Position numbers and translations under genes: made by a program
NCBI RefSeq assembly: GCF_027887165.1
Contig: NC_077235.1
Location: 14,715,033 to 14,779,032, forward strand
Length of the DNA: 64,000 bases
Direction of reading: 5' to 3'
From: Monodelphis domestica
Lineage: Eukaryota > Chordata > Mammalia > Didelphimorphia > Didelphidae
The notes under the pieces: model-generated
What the model was told of the DNA's origin: nothing
Database searches by the model: none
The model's input: only the letters and a program-made list of their open reading frames with translations
Shown: positions 24,277 through 35,239 of the stretch, piece by piece
How the letters are laid out: every line of letters begins with the position of its first letter
How positions within the stretch are numbered: position 1 is the first letter of the stretch

Positions 24277-25589
24277 CTATATATAGTATATATAGCAATA
24301 TATATAGCATATATATATACACACACAGATACTATACAATGCAGTAAGAGGATCGTGAAGAAATTGACAAAATGATCTCTTAACTTCATTATAGTTTGAA
24401 CATTTTCATGTTCTCAGAAAACTTCCATTCTAGTTAGAAAAATGAGATATGCACAAAGGGAAAGTTTATTATAATCTCCTCTTTGTTATTATTGAGTGAA
24501 GGAGGGGAAATGAGGCAGAAGCCCTAAGTTCTGAATTAGCTCTATCCATAAGGTTTCTGAAGATGGGCACACTCCTAAAGCTTACTATATGAAAAAAAAA
24601 GCCAAAGAGTAGCAGATGAGATTGGCTTGGGGATAGACATGACCTCCAATGGGGAAGACTTAAGGAAGACAAGGTGTAATAATGGACTACAGAAGACTCT
24701 GCTTTGGTCTGTCCCTGTGACCACTCTAGCCTCTTTCCAAGACCCTTTTGTTGGATAAGAAGGATTGAATTGGCATATACTTGGGTATTCTTTCATTATT
24801 ATTCTTTTCATTACTTCAAAAACTTGTGGTTATATGTGTCTAATGTGTATTTTTGAAGCTGGTCATCAGTAATTAAAATGTATTGTCATTGACTTCTTTT
24901 TAGTCTTTGCATTTTTACTTGAATTAATTGAACTTTTACTTGTATAGAATTAAATAATCTAATACCCCCACCTCAATGTCAGATTTGCATTTATTTTACC
25001 TAGAATTGTTATACCTGAAACTTGGTGTGAAACAACTAAATTTATTGCTTTTCTCCTACCTCTTTGACATTTGTTTTCTTGTCTGTTTGATATAGGTGCT
25101 GAAAGACAGTAATGTTAAAACCTACAAAAGTGAGTAACACCTTGTGCTGCTTCCTTCTCTAGTAATAGATTTTGTCTTAAACAAATGTTTTCAGCATTCA
25201 CTAAGGTTGGATTCTAATTCTTTGGTGAAATGACTAGAAGTCATTATTGTCATGCATTAGCTAATAGATACATACATAGCCTGTGAGCAGGGGTTTTGCA
25301 TGAAATTGTTAGCCTTATGTTTAACCAAAGATTGGCCAAGCATGTGAAAATTAAGGAGCTTAATGCATAGAACTCTTCATCTTTGCCTCTGGCATTGCTT
25401 CTGATTTCTGTATCACATTCTGATTGTACTTGTCAACAGCTATCTCTGTAAGGAACGTTTTAGAAGTAGGGGAATTTTTAGAGCTTTTGGGATCAGTACA
25501 AGAGATCATAGGAATAAAGTCCTAGTTTCCTAACCATTATATTTATCTTATAACTGTCCTCTCAGCTTTAAATCTGTGATAAATCATCA
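23711..25589. other. Long stretch without recognised genes
   Basis: Unassigned AT-rich DNA apart from the microsatellite listed separately. Frames at 24469-24811 (minus) are chance. Confidence 0.4.
24238..24328. repeat. Compound (AT)n/(AC)n microsatellite with palindromic arms
   Basis: About 17 AT units are followed by ATATAC/TAGTATAT variants and a short AC run. The alternating purine-pyrimidine arms could form hairpins. Confidence 0.9.
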
Positions 25590-25699
25590 AGCATTTAAGT
25601 GACTGGTTTGTGCCAGGTATTGTGCTAGGGCCAGGGATAGCCTAGAATAAAACAATCCCTGTTATCAAGGATCTTCCATGATGGAATCTATCTCTTTCT

Positions 25700-26370
25700 T
25701 CTGACTCCTATGGCTACTGTCCTAGTTCAACCTCCCACCCTTTGTCCTGAGCTTTCACAGTAGCTTCTTCTTTGGCCTCCCAGTTTGCAGCCTCTCCTCC
25801 ACAGACAAATTTCTGTTCCTAAAGCACAGCTCTGACTATGTCATCCCCTTCCTTCAAAAGCTTCAGTGGCTTCCTATTTCCTTTAGGATTAAATCCAAAC
25901 TACTCTGACATTTAAAGCCCTTCACAGTATGGCTCCAACTTATCTTTTTAGATGTATTTCCCATTATTCTCCTTCATACATTCTGTGTTATAGCCATGTC
26001 AGCCTACTTGCTGTTTTCCACATTTGAGAGCTCATCTTCTGTCTCTCCACCTTTGCACAGACTGGTTCCCCTGTCTGGAATGTACTTCCTCCTTACCTTT
26101 AAATCTTCTAATCCCTCAATCCCTTCAAGACTCACTTTATATATCTGCTGCTACCTAGAGCCTTTTTACATGCCCCCAATTTTTAGGGCTTCCTCATCTC
26201 CCTAATGTCTTTGTAGTATACTTTCAATATACTGTATAATTACTTCACTGAGTTTTTATTGTTTCCCCTTCCCTATGGTCTTGTAAAGATGTTAAGAATA
26301 AGAACTATTTTTTCCCTTTTTTGCCTTGTACACAGTAGGTCCTTAATAAATGCTTCTTAAATTGGATTAC
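25700..26370 (+). mobile_element. L2-type LINE 3' end
   Basis: It follows the L2 3' order: 'cacagctctgactatgtcat', 'tcagtggcttcctatttcct', 'aaagcccttcacagtatgg', 'cacctttgcacagactggtt', then 'ttgtacacagtaggtcctta' and 'ataaatgcttcttaaattgg' at the end. A short reverse L2/L3-like piece (25590-25690, 'gtgccaggtattgtgctagg') precedes it. Confidence 0.8.
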
Positions 26371-26524
26371 AATATTCCTGACAAGTAGTTCCCTGACTTC
26401 TGCTTTAAGACCTCCAATAATGGGAAATCTGCTCTTTTCTAGTACAGTCTGTTATGCTTTTTTTAGCCTTTAATTGTCAAAAGTTTTCCCTTATTTATAT
26501 TGGGCTAAACTATAACTACAATTT
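26371..26524. other. Short unassigned spacer
   Basis: Nothing recognised. Confidence 0.3.
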
Positions 26525-26720
26525 AGAGGCTGCATGATGCAGTTGAAGCCACATTAGATATGAAGTTACAGGACCTAGGTTTGAATGCTAATTCTGCTAC
26601 TTATTACTTACATAATGTTAAGTAAAAATGTTAATGTTTCTGCCAAATTAAGGCATTGAAATCAATGACCAAGAGAGCTCTTCCATATTCAGATTTATCA
26701 TTCTATGATTTCTCCTCAGT
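26525..26720 (+). mobile_element. MIR-type SINE fragment
   Basis: 'ggaccttaggtttgaatgct'-like text ('acaggacctaggtttgaatg') and 'ttaaggcattgaaatcaatg' fit a forward MIR-type SINE with decayed 3' part. Confidence 0.5.
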
Positions 26721-27109
26721 GCTGTTAATTTCTTCCTCTGGTGATCGAGCAAAACAATTCTAATACCTCTTCTACACAATAGTGTATGAAATGCTTGAAC
26801 ATAAGTTTTGTGTCCTTTCTAAGCCTGGGTTAAGGATTCCCAATTTCTTAACTCTTTCTTTAGAAAAACCACAGTTTGCCTTATCTCTGTGATCAGTTAT
26901 CATCCTATTCAACCCAATCCACATTTGTATTCATTCTTTGGTGATCTCCTTGTCCCAAACACTACTTTAAAACCTTTTAGTTATCCTTTATATTTTTAGA
27001 TAGTCTCAAATAATTTTGAGTCTTAGTTACCCTGACAGTGTTATTAAAGAACCATGTCACTCTATTGTATTAGTCTTGGTTACATGTCTTTACTTCCATG
27101 TTTGAACAT
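26721..27109. other. Unassigned spacer
   Basis: No repeat or coding signal recognised with confidence. Confidence 0.3.
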
Positions 27110-27420
27110 TTTTTAAACAAGTTTGTGGATGAGTCTCACATTCCTCTTTTTAGGCAACTCACCTGTTCTTTCTAATCACAATTCTGATCATGCCACTCTT
27201 TTTTCTAGTACCTTCATTATGCCTACCCAAAGGATAAATTCCATATCCTGGCCTTCAGTGCATTCTACTTTTTGGATTTCACCTCTTTGACTTTTTTGAC
27301 TTTTAACACCCTTCAAATACTTCACATTAAGTATAACCTAGGTCATAGGCCTCGATTCATAAAGTCTCTCTTCTCATAATGTATCTCCTTCCTCATCCCA
27401 ACCCTTTAATAGCTTCCATT
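27110..27420 (+). mobile_element. L2-like fragment
   Basis: 'attctgatcatgccactctt', 'ggataaattccatatcctgg' and 'tttggatttcacctctttga' follow the L2 3' order, but the match is weak and no 3' terminus is seen. Confidence 0.4.
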
Positions 27421-27710
27421 TTTTTTTCAATTAAAAAAGCTTTTACAGATCTCTTATTTTTAAATCATTCTATTTTTCCTGAATAGGTCCCCTCATCTCC
27501 TATCCAATCTCCTATCACTGGTAACAAAGACTAAAAAGAGAGGACAAAGATACTCATAAAACAAAGCTACATATCACAGAATTGGACAGTTTATATAAAT
27601 ATTCTCATTTGTTTATTTAGACACATTGTTTATTTGTTTTTGTTTTTGTTTTTTGCAAGGCTTGGCAGCTAAAGATGAAGGAAGGAAGGGATCCAGATAC
27701 TAAAAGTCCT

Positions 27711-27742
27711 GGTGTGTGTGTGTGTGTATGTGTGTGTGTGTG
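27711..27742. repeat. (TG)n microsatellite
   Basis: About 16 TG units with one interruption. Confidence 0.9.
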
Positions 27743-27759
27743 AAGATATATTCAGAAAT

Positions 27760-28975
27760 GTGATTGGTACAAAAACATGTGCCAATTTTAAATTTTAAAT
27801 TAATGAGCTTTGTAATTGTATTTCCATGTCTTAAGTGGATCTTTAATAGATTAAATCCTAGACAGTTAATTTATTTTGTAGTTATTTTAAGAGACTTCCC
27901 TTTTTATTATTTATTCCTGGATCTTGCATTTTATATGTTGAAATGCTATTAATTTTTACAACTTCAGTGTGTATTCTCCTATTTTATTAAAGGTGTGATG
28001 TACCTTCATGAGTTTCTCTGTTGATTCTCCGGAGTTTTCCAAGTCAACCAGTGTGTCATCATTAAATAGGGACAATTCTGTCTACCTTTGTCTCTCTCTA
28101 AGTCTTTAATCTCTTTTTCTTCTGTTTTTACTATCACTGGCATTTCTAGTAGTAAGTCAATAGTGTAAAAAAAAAGTTGTTTTAGCCTTATTTACTGGAA
28201 AAGATTCTAATGTTATTCTATTACCAATGCTATCTTTAATTTTAGATATATACTTTTCATACTATTAAAAATGTTGTATTATGGCTGAATTTTGTAGGGT
28301 TTTTGGTATAGATGATTGCCATACTTACATGTGGTTTGGGGTGATTCGTGTTTGAGCCATCACATCCTTGCATACCTGGTATAAATCCAATTTAGCTACC
28401 ATAAATTATTGTTGAATATGTCATCTTTTTGCTAAGACTTTATTTAAAAATTTTGAATCAGTATTCACTAGTTATTATGTTTTCTTTGCTTGTTGCTTCC
28501 TTGAGTTAAATGAATAGTAGGGTTATATTCATCTTTTAAAGAAGTTTGGTATAGCACTTTCTTTTTCAATTTAGTGGAATAATTTGTCTATTGTAAATAT
28601 TAATTGGATGGCTCTGACCTATTTTTGTAGCTAATTTTCCATTTCTTTTAATTCTCTTTTTTTCATAACATAATTACATATAGTTGGTTCTGGTAATTTT
28701 TCTTTCTTTTAATTTCATTCTTTTCATTTTTTTTGTTTCACTCTTTTTACATTCTTCCTCTTTTTAATTAGGCAAGCTAATGATTTGTCAATTTTCTTAA
28801 TATTTGAAGAGAAATATGTCTTAATTTTTTCAGTTTCAAAGTATTTTTGTTTTGTGATTTATGTACTCTAATTTTTAGGTTATTATTTTGTACTTATTTT
28901 CATGTTCTTTTGTTTGTCAATTTTTCTAATCCAATTGCCTACTTAGTTAATTAATCTTCTGTTTTAAAATTCCTT
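27760..28975 (-). mobile_element. Old L1 ORF2 fragment, antisense
   Basis: The phrases 'cttgcatacctggtataaat' and 'tgctaagactttatttaaaa' are the reversed L1 reverse-transcriptase region also seen at 52960-53650. The 'gtctctctctaagtctttaa' region corresponds to the RT C-terminal side. It is strongly diverged and has no usable frame. Confidence 0.65.
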
Positions 28976-29686
28976 AAAATTAAAAAAAAATCACTTCCAA
29001 ATTTTCTCCCTCCTTTGAAATCCAACTCCAAAAATTCAGAAGGTAAGATAAACAATAACCATTTCCCATATGAAGGCAGACAAAACATGTTTTTCCTACA
29101 TTAGCCATGGTTAAAAAAAAACATGAAAAATAAAGGGAAAATATGCTTTAGTCTGCACTCTGAGTCCCTTGGATCTCTATCTGGGAGTGGATAGCATTTT
29201 ACATCATGAATTTTTAGAATTGCTCTGGTTTGCTATATAGATCAGAGTATCTACCTTTTTACTTATCATTAGTTATCATTATAATATTGCTGTTACTCTA
29301 TAGATAGTTCTTCTGGTTCTTCTCACTTGACTTTACATCACTTCATATAAGTTTTCTGAATTTTTTCTGAAATCATCCCCGTCATCAATTCTTATGTCAC
29401 AATCATATTCCATCACCATGGTATATCATAATTTGTTCACCCATTTTCCAGTTGATGGATATCCCTTCAGTTTTGAATTTTTTGTTACTGCAGAAAAGGG
29501 TTATGATAAGTATTATTGTATAATATTTTATTCCCTTTTCTCTTATCTCTTTGGTTTATAGACCTATTAACAATATTTTAAATCAGATTATGGATGTTTG
29601 ATGGCTTTTGGGCATAATTAGAAATTATTCTCCAGATTGCTTGGATCAGCACACCAACACTCCCCAAACAGTGCAATATGTGAACT
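28976..29686 (-). mobile_element. L1 3' end, antisense, cut by an LTR
   Basis: The 3' UTR and ORF2 end share the variant text of the copy at 22360-23082 ('gggagtggatagcatttta', 'tgatggatatcccttcagtt'). L1 sequence stops at about 29686, in the region that normally reads 'ccaccaacaatgc', where an LTR begins. The rest of the L1 is not seen on the other side of the retroviral fragment. Confidence 0.75.
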
Positions 29687-30456
29687 TGAAATCCCCTACC
29701 TCCTGTTACAAGTGAAAAGTAATATATGTACCCAGTTATAATTTTTATAAGGCTTATTAATAAGAATGTAGATCAGCATAGTTTAAATCTCATCCTTTAC
29801 TTTAGGTCCTCTGACCACATGTAGCCTAGTCTCCATTAACCTCTTCCTCTCCCCTGTTATCTGCCTGCTCTCTCCCCGAGCTTGTCCAAAAGGCTTAGAC
29901 AAGACATGCCCCCTCTCTTATATTGATGTACAGCATGTAATTGGTATTTAGAGAATCTGGATCAACTAGGAGGGGGAGGGAATGAACGTCCCTTTACATA
30001 CCCCTTTTATGACTATAATAGTATTAGCCTTTCATTAGCTTTGAGTTAACAGTCAATATGGTTTGCTTTATATGAATTATAAGCATTAGCTAAGAAAAAA
30101 TATACAGCCTAGGGTGCTATTAAATCTTTTTGGCAGGCACTTTGACCTTAAGCCTGTAACTCAAAAGTTTCTACCAAGCCCACCACACCCTGCAGTATGT
30201 AGGATAAGTCAGGAGGTGGAGGGCTGCTTTTGGTTGCCTGACATAATCTAGGTGCAATGACTATGTCAGTCATCTGGCAGCTGACTTCTGATATTAATAG
30301 AAATTGTCAGCAGAAACAATCAGACCCTGGCCCCTTATTTCAGAGGCCTTGGAAAGTTCAGTCATAATAATAGATATTATTTACCACCTACAATGATGAT
30401 TTCTGTACTTTCCAGCTTATTCAGCATTTATATCATTAATTAAGACTTGTCCATGT
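29687..30456 (-). mobile_element. Endogenous retrovirus fossil: 3' LTR plus 3' internal sequence
   Basis: Read on the minus strand, an LTR of about 312 bp (29687-29998) begins TGTAAAGGGA and ends TTCACA. Directly before it lies a purine run 'aaaagggg' then TA (about 29999-30008), the position and composition of a polypurine tract, so this is a 3' LTR. The next ~450 bp to the right is then internal sequence from the 3' end of the element. No gag, pol or env domain is readable in it. It interrupts an L1 on the left and ends where another L1 starts on the right. The 5' LTR is not in this place. It is a broken fossil. Confidence 0.6.
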
Positions 30457-31411
30457 TGGGATGGAGCCAAGATGGAGGAGTACCTAGAGTGGCAGCTTCT
30501 TTTCACCACAAAAATCCTCTCTAACCAGTATTAAAATATTGACACAAAATGAATACAGGAATGAAAGAACCAACAAGGAGACAGAGTGAAACAACTTTCA
30601 AGAAAAGAAAAACCCAAAAGGTAGGCAGAGAACATCTGGGGAACTGAGTTGAGAGCGGAGTAGAACTAGCAGGAGGCTATAGCAGGGAGTAAAGAGCAAG
30701 CCAAGAGCAAACCCCCATAACCATAAGCCCCATCTCTTTCCCCACCACATCTTTTGTCACAGATTCCAAAGTTAAGCCTCAACTGAGACTTAACTAACAT
30801 TCAGACCCTGAGATCCTGCATGGGCAATTAGTGGTCCAAGCCAACCCAAACCCCTTGAAATTTCAAACTTGTGGAGAAGTTCAGAGTCCTAGCCAAGGGA
30901 AATCTGGGCTGAATGGGACTGATCTGTGTGGGATCAGAACGAATCCAGGAATCTCAGTCTGGGCTTGGGATGAAGACATAGTCCATGGTTTTGGGTGAGG
31001 ACACAGTTCTCAGTGGGAGCCTCCCTGGGATATTTTTGCCCAAAACTAAGGGTAGAGCTCCAGGACAGAGCAATGAAGAATGTTCCTGGTTGAATCAAGA
31101 CCTACTTGAGACAAAAAGTTTGAGGCTAAGCCTGGGGCTAGAATTTTATCAGTTCATGACCTGATAAAGTTCAGAGTAAGATCAAAAGCTTATATCCAAG
31201 CCTGAAGAAAGTCTTTAAGCTATCAGCATCTCAAGGGTCAATTGAATCAGCATGGAGAATGAGATCTTACAGCTCTCAACCCTCACACCATCTTGTAAAC
31301 TAGTAACAACCCTGAAAATAAACTGAAAATACCATTAAGGAAGGACTCCAGTTTAAGAGGGTACCCCAACTTCCTAGAAAACGGAGTTTACCTATAATTA
31401 GATAGGAAAAA

Positions 31412-32334
31412 ATGAGCAGGCTACAAAAAAGCACCTAACTCTAAAGAATTTTTATGGAGACAAAGAGCAAGATACTGACACAGAAGAGGGAAGTGAAAGC
31501 AAAGGAAACACACACAATGTTCAAAAGAAAAAATATGGATTGGACACAGAGTCTAGAAGAGCTAAAAAAAGACTTGAAAAGCCAATTAATAGAGGCAGAG
31601 GAAAAGTGGGGAAGAAGAGAAATGAAAGAGATACAAGAAGAAATGAAAGTGATGCAAGGAGAAAGGAAAGTGATGTAAGGAGAAAGTAAATTAATGCAAG
31701 AAGAAATGAACCAATTGAAAAAGGAGAACCAAAAACTAACAGAGGAAAACTGGGTCTAAAAATCAGAATGAACTGTTTAGAAACTAATGATTTCAAAAAT
31801 TAACAAACAATTAAGCAGAATCAAAAGAATGAAAAAAAAACTGAAGAAAACATGAAATAACTTATTGAAAAAACAACTGACCTAGAATATAGATATAGGA
31901 GAGAAAATTTGAGAATTATTGGGCTACCTGAAAGCCATGATCAAGAAAAAACCTTGGACATCATATTACAAGAAATTATTAAACATAACTACCCAGAGAT
32001 CCTCAAACAAGAAATTAAAATTCAAATCAAAAGAATTCACAGTTCACCTCCAAAAAGAAAACCTGTAATGACAGCTTCCAGGAATGTAATAGCTAAATTC
32101 AAGAGCCACCAAGCCAAGGGGAAAAAATATATATATCAAGCAGTCAGAAAGAAACCATTCAAATACCATGGAGCTACAATCAGGATCACACAGGACCTAG
32201 CGGCTTCTACATTAAAAGATCAAAAGGCATGGAATATGATATTCAGGAAGGCAAAAGATTTGGGTTTACAACCCAGAGTCACCTATCCAGCAAAACTGAG
32301 TAGATTCTTTCAGGGGGAAATGGTCATTCAATAA
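31412..32334 (+). pseudogene. L1 ORF1 relic (RNA-binding chaperone)
   Basis: ORF1p is the L1 RNA-binding protein that trimerises through a coiled coil and coats L1 RNA. The first part holds a heptad-like, Glu/Lys-rich coiled coil (about 31454-31880) with near-repeated units encoding QEEMKVMQGERKVM. The last 141 codons (31909-32334) are open and read as the RRM and C-terminal domain: MRIIGLPES, IIKHNYPEIL, RIHSSPPKRKP, NVIAKFKSHQAK, FKYHGATIRITQDLAAST, ending at a stop at 32334. The likely start at 31412 is followed within nine codons by a stop, and a further stop lies near 31676-31678, so no full-length protein is possible. Confidence 0.8.
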
Positions 32335-32529
32335 GATAGAAGATTTTGAAGGATTCCTGAAGAATAAGCCAGACCTAAACAAAAAATCTGAAGTCAAAAC
32401 ACAAGACACAAGAGAAGTTCCAAAAGGTAAATAAGAAAGAGAAAATTTATGGGACTCATTAAGGTTAAAGTGCTTATATGTCTACATTTAAATAGGATTT
32501 CTGTAATTTTCAAAAATTACTCTTAGTAG

Positions 32530-33415
32530 TGTGAATCTTAAAACTGCTCAGACTCTACTTCAGAAGATTTGATTAAGGTGTTCCCCATTTTTAACAATGA
32601 AGGTACTTGGTCAGGAATGTGTTGAGAACTTTAAAATTTTTCCACCCTACTCAGACAGTGCCTTAGGGGAAGATAAAGTTGAAAACTCCTGATTGAACAA
32701 TGAAAAGTCCCCAACTCATACTTATAGTGAAACCAAAACCTTAAGCTAGGTGGTCTATTTTTAGATCTAATACAAAAGGGTACTAAGTACCTATAAAGGT
32801 TAAATTAGTCACTAAAAGGTCAAGCAACTTACAGAAGGCAAACTTAACAAAAGAGGTATGAAGTTTTAATCTAACCAGAGAAGGTGAGAACCAACGAAGA
32901 TGAGAACTAAGAATGGGAAGTCCTGGGGAAAAGTGTCTACTGTGATTTGTAGATGTGAAAATTTAGGGGAGGTAAAATAAGAGAAAATTTCTTTAAAAGG
33001 AGAACTCAGTTCATTTTGGAGTGAGTTCAGTTTGGAAGTTGAATTAGAGTTGGAGTTTGGAGTTGAAGTAAGGACATTTTGAATGGAGTTCGCAATTGAA
33101 CCCAGCTTGGAGACGATCTTGTGGTGAGTGATAAAGACTGATTCACTCTCCCTTAGGCTCAGGCCTAGGCCAAAGCCCTTTCTACTATTTTCTCTTTCTC
33201 TCTCTCTCCTTCCCTTAATTCCTTCATTTATATTAATTAAAAATCTCCATAAAACCCAGTTGACTTGGGTATTTTCATATTTGGGAATTTTCCCATGGTG
33301 ACCACTTAATTTTAGATTTTAAATCAAGACCCTAAAAATTATCTTTACAGTTTGGACAAAACCTTTACAGTTTTGGAAATTCACAGTCTTGGCAAATAAC
33401 ATTTTCACGGTTACA
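32530..33415 (+). mobile_element. Solo LTR in the L1 inter-ORF spacer
   Basis: An 886-bp segment begins TGTGAATC, ends TTACA, and is flanked on each side by GTAG (32526-32529 and 33416-33419), a clean 4-bp target duplication. L1 spacer sequence joins smoothly once it is taken out. U3 text is shared with the LTR at 5605-6416, read in the opposite orientation there, which gives the + orientation here. A T/C-rich stretch and ATTAAA near 33170-33240 fit an R/polyadenylation region. No internal viral sequence is present. It is younger than the L1 it sits in. Confidence 0.85.
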
Positions 33416-33464
33416 GTAGTAGAAAAGATTGAAGACTTTACTTAGAGAGTAGAGAAGTAAACTG

Positions 33465-33560
33465 ATTATGATGATATGATGTATATGTAAATGTGATGAT
33501 ATGGAATGATATGTATATATGGCATGATATGTATGCATATGAATGATATGTAAAAAAGCA
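33465..33560. repeat. Degenerate ATGATATG-type tandem repeat in L1 spacer
   Basis: Irregular ATGATATG/TATATG units run for about 95 bp within the L1 inter-ORF spacer. Confidence 0.7.
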
Positions 33561-33925
33561 ATCAAGGGCTGCAATAGAGGGTTGCACTGAGATACAAGGG
33601 AAGGGAGATATAGAATTGGGTATATTATATAATATAAAGAGGCATGAAAAATCATTATACTGAGGAGAGGATAAGGGTGGTGACATGCTATGCTTATACT
33701 TTATGCTCATTGTTACTGACTCAGAGAGGGAAAAAACGAGAATACTCAGTGGGATATAGAATTCTATCACCCTACAGAGAAGTAGAAGGGGAATAAGACA
33801 AGGAAAGGGAGTGGTAATTGAAAGGAAGGGGAACTGGAGGGGTGACAAAAAGCAGAATCCTGGTGAGAAGGCACAGAGTCAAAGGGAATAGAGCAGTATC
33901 TAAAGGGAATAATACTATGGAGGGC

Positions 33926-34645
33926 AATACACAGTTAGTAATCATAACGCTGAAAGGGAATGGGATGAACTCACCCATTAAATGGAAGCCGATAGCAGAG
34001 TTGATTAAAAACCCGAATCCTACTATCTGTTCTTTACAAGAAACATCTTTGAGGCAGGATGACACACACACATTCAAGGTAAAAGGCTGGAGCAGAATTT
34101 ATTATGCATCATCTAAAGTAAAAAACAAACAAACAAAAACAGGCATAGCAGTCATGATACCAGACAAAGCCAAAGTAGAAATTGATGTGATGAAAAGAGA
34201 TAAAGAAGGAAATTACATTTTGTTAAAAGGAACTATAAATAATCAAGCAATATCATTACTAAACATTTATGTACCAAATGGTATAACATCTAGATTTCTA
34301 AAGGAAAAATTAAAGGAACTCAAGGAGGAAATAGATAATAAGACCACACTAGTGGGGTATCTCAACCTTCACCCTTCAGAACTAGATAAATCAAACCAAA
34401 AAAATAAATAAGAAAGAAGTAAGGGAAGTAAATGAAATGCTAGAAAAAATAGAATTAAAAGATATCTGGAGATAATTGAACAGGAATAAAAAGGAATATA
34501 CCTTCTTTTTAGCAGTACATGGTACATATACACAGATGGACCATGTACCAAGGCATAGAAACATTGCAAACAAATGCAGAAAAACAGAAGTAATAAATGC
34601 CCCTTTTTCAGATCATAATGTGGTAAAAATTATAATTAACAAAGG
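33926..34645 (+). pseudogene. L1 ORF2 endonuclease relic
   Basis: This is the N-terminal apurinic-type endonuclease of L1 ORF2, which nicks target DNA for reverse transcription. The frame starts near TQLVIITLKGNGMNSPIKW, where the conserved Asn of the N-G-M-N block is present. It continues through CSLQETSL (catalytic Glu), GIAVMIPDKAKVE and LLNIYVPNG. The normal GDFN/GDLN block reads VGYLNLHPSEL, so the catalytic Asp is lost. A shift follows near 34400. The last part (34476-34640) encodes EYTFFLAVHGTYTQMDHV and FSDHNVVKI, with the terminal S-D-H kept. The frame ends where L1 homology stops. Confidence 0.85.
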
Positions 34646-34648
34646 TCC

Positions 34649-35239
34649 ACATCTTCATTCCTTCCCTTCCCCCTCCCTCAGCCCTGGGAGGTATTTTCTA
34701 TTTTGGTGGGGGTTGAGGACAAGGGGAAAAGGCTGAGGCGGGAATGGGGGGGACTTAGGACAGAGAAAGGTGATCAGGGAAGAGGGGGGCATCTGGTGGA
34801 GCCAGGGCACCCAGGCTCCATCAGGAAGAAGCAGGAAGGCACTGGGGCAGTCACTGAAGACAGGACTAGGGCTGACAGCCAGACTCACCCACACCCTGGC
34901 CCTGCAGCCTGGACCTGTCTGGCTGGGGCACAGGTTCCCCTAAAGGAGGCCACCCCATAATACTGGGCCCCCTCCATTCTGCATGGAGATGAGATATTTG
35001 TCCTCCAGCCTACCCCTGTTTTCTGTGGCCATTGAGATATTGATAATGGTCAACCTTACCTGATGGTATAGTTCATTTGGACCAGGTGATTTGAATTGAT
35101 TCAGGGTAGATTCTGAAAAACTTTACTATGACTGTTCAGAAAACATTAATGAAAATTTCAAAACATACCTCTACCCATAACATTTCCATAATGAAGCCTA
35201 TTTGATGACTGTAGACGACAGGGGTTTCATATATAATCA
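34649..35239 (+). other. GC-rich segment and probable SOCS5 5' UTR
   Basis: 34649-35000 is GC- and purine-rich with few CpGs and is not L1. From about 35000 the sequence is less GC-rich and runs straight into the SOCS5 start codon ('gattcagggtagattctgaa', 'aatgaagcctatttgatgac'). I take the latter part as the SOCS5 5' UTR. Whether the GC-rich part is a first exon of the same transcript or separate DNA cannot be told from this window. Confidence 0.5.

Larger units (their letters stand above)
30457..34648 (+). mobile_element. L1 with 5' UTR, ORF1 and start of ORF2
   Basis: The 5' end starts with 'ggatggagccaagatggagg', the usual beginning of many mammalian L1 5' UTRs. In order come the 5' UTR (30457-31411), an ORF1 relic (31412-32334), a long inter-ORF spacer that holds a solo LTR, and the endonuclease part of ORF2 (33926-34645). 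The spacer is about 1.6 kb here but about 0.7 kb once the LTR is removed. L1 sequence breaks off at about 34648, where the usual continuation would encode KGTWRG. L1 ORF2 text in the same orientation reappears at 38470 after the SOCS5 copy. Frames contain stops and shifts, so it is dead. Confidence 0.85.

Noticed and set aside
31610-31700. Regular short repeats as a CRISPR-like array
   Set aside because: The units are contiguous coding repeats in an L1 ORF1 coiled coil, without spacers, and the genome is mammalian.
33438-34077. Minus-strand frames of 136 and 101 codons
   Set aside because: They are antisense shadows of the L1 spacer and the start of ORF2.
34649-35000. GC-rich segment as a CpG-island promoter
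   Set aside because: It is GC-rich but has few CpGs. Part of a transcript copy or other DNA is more likely.
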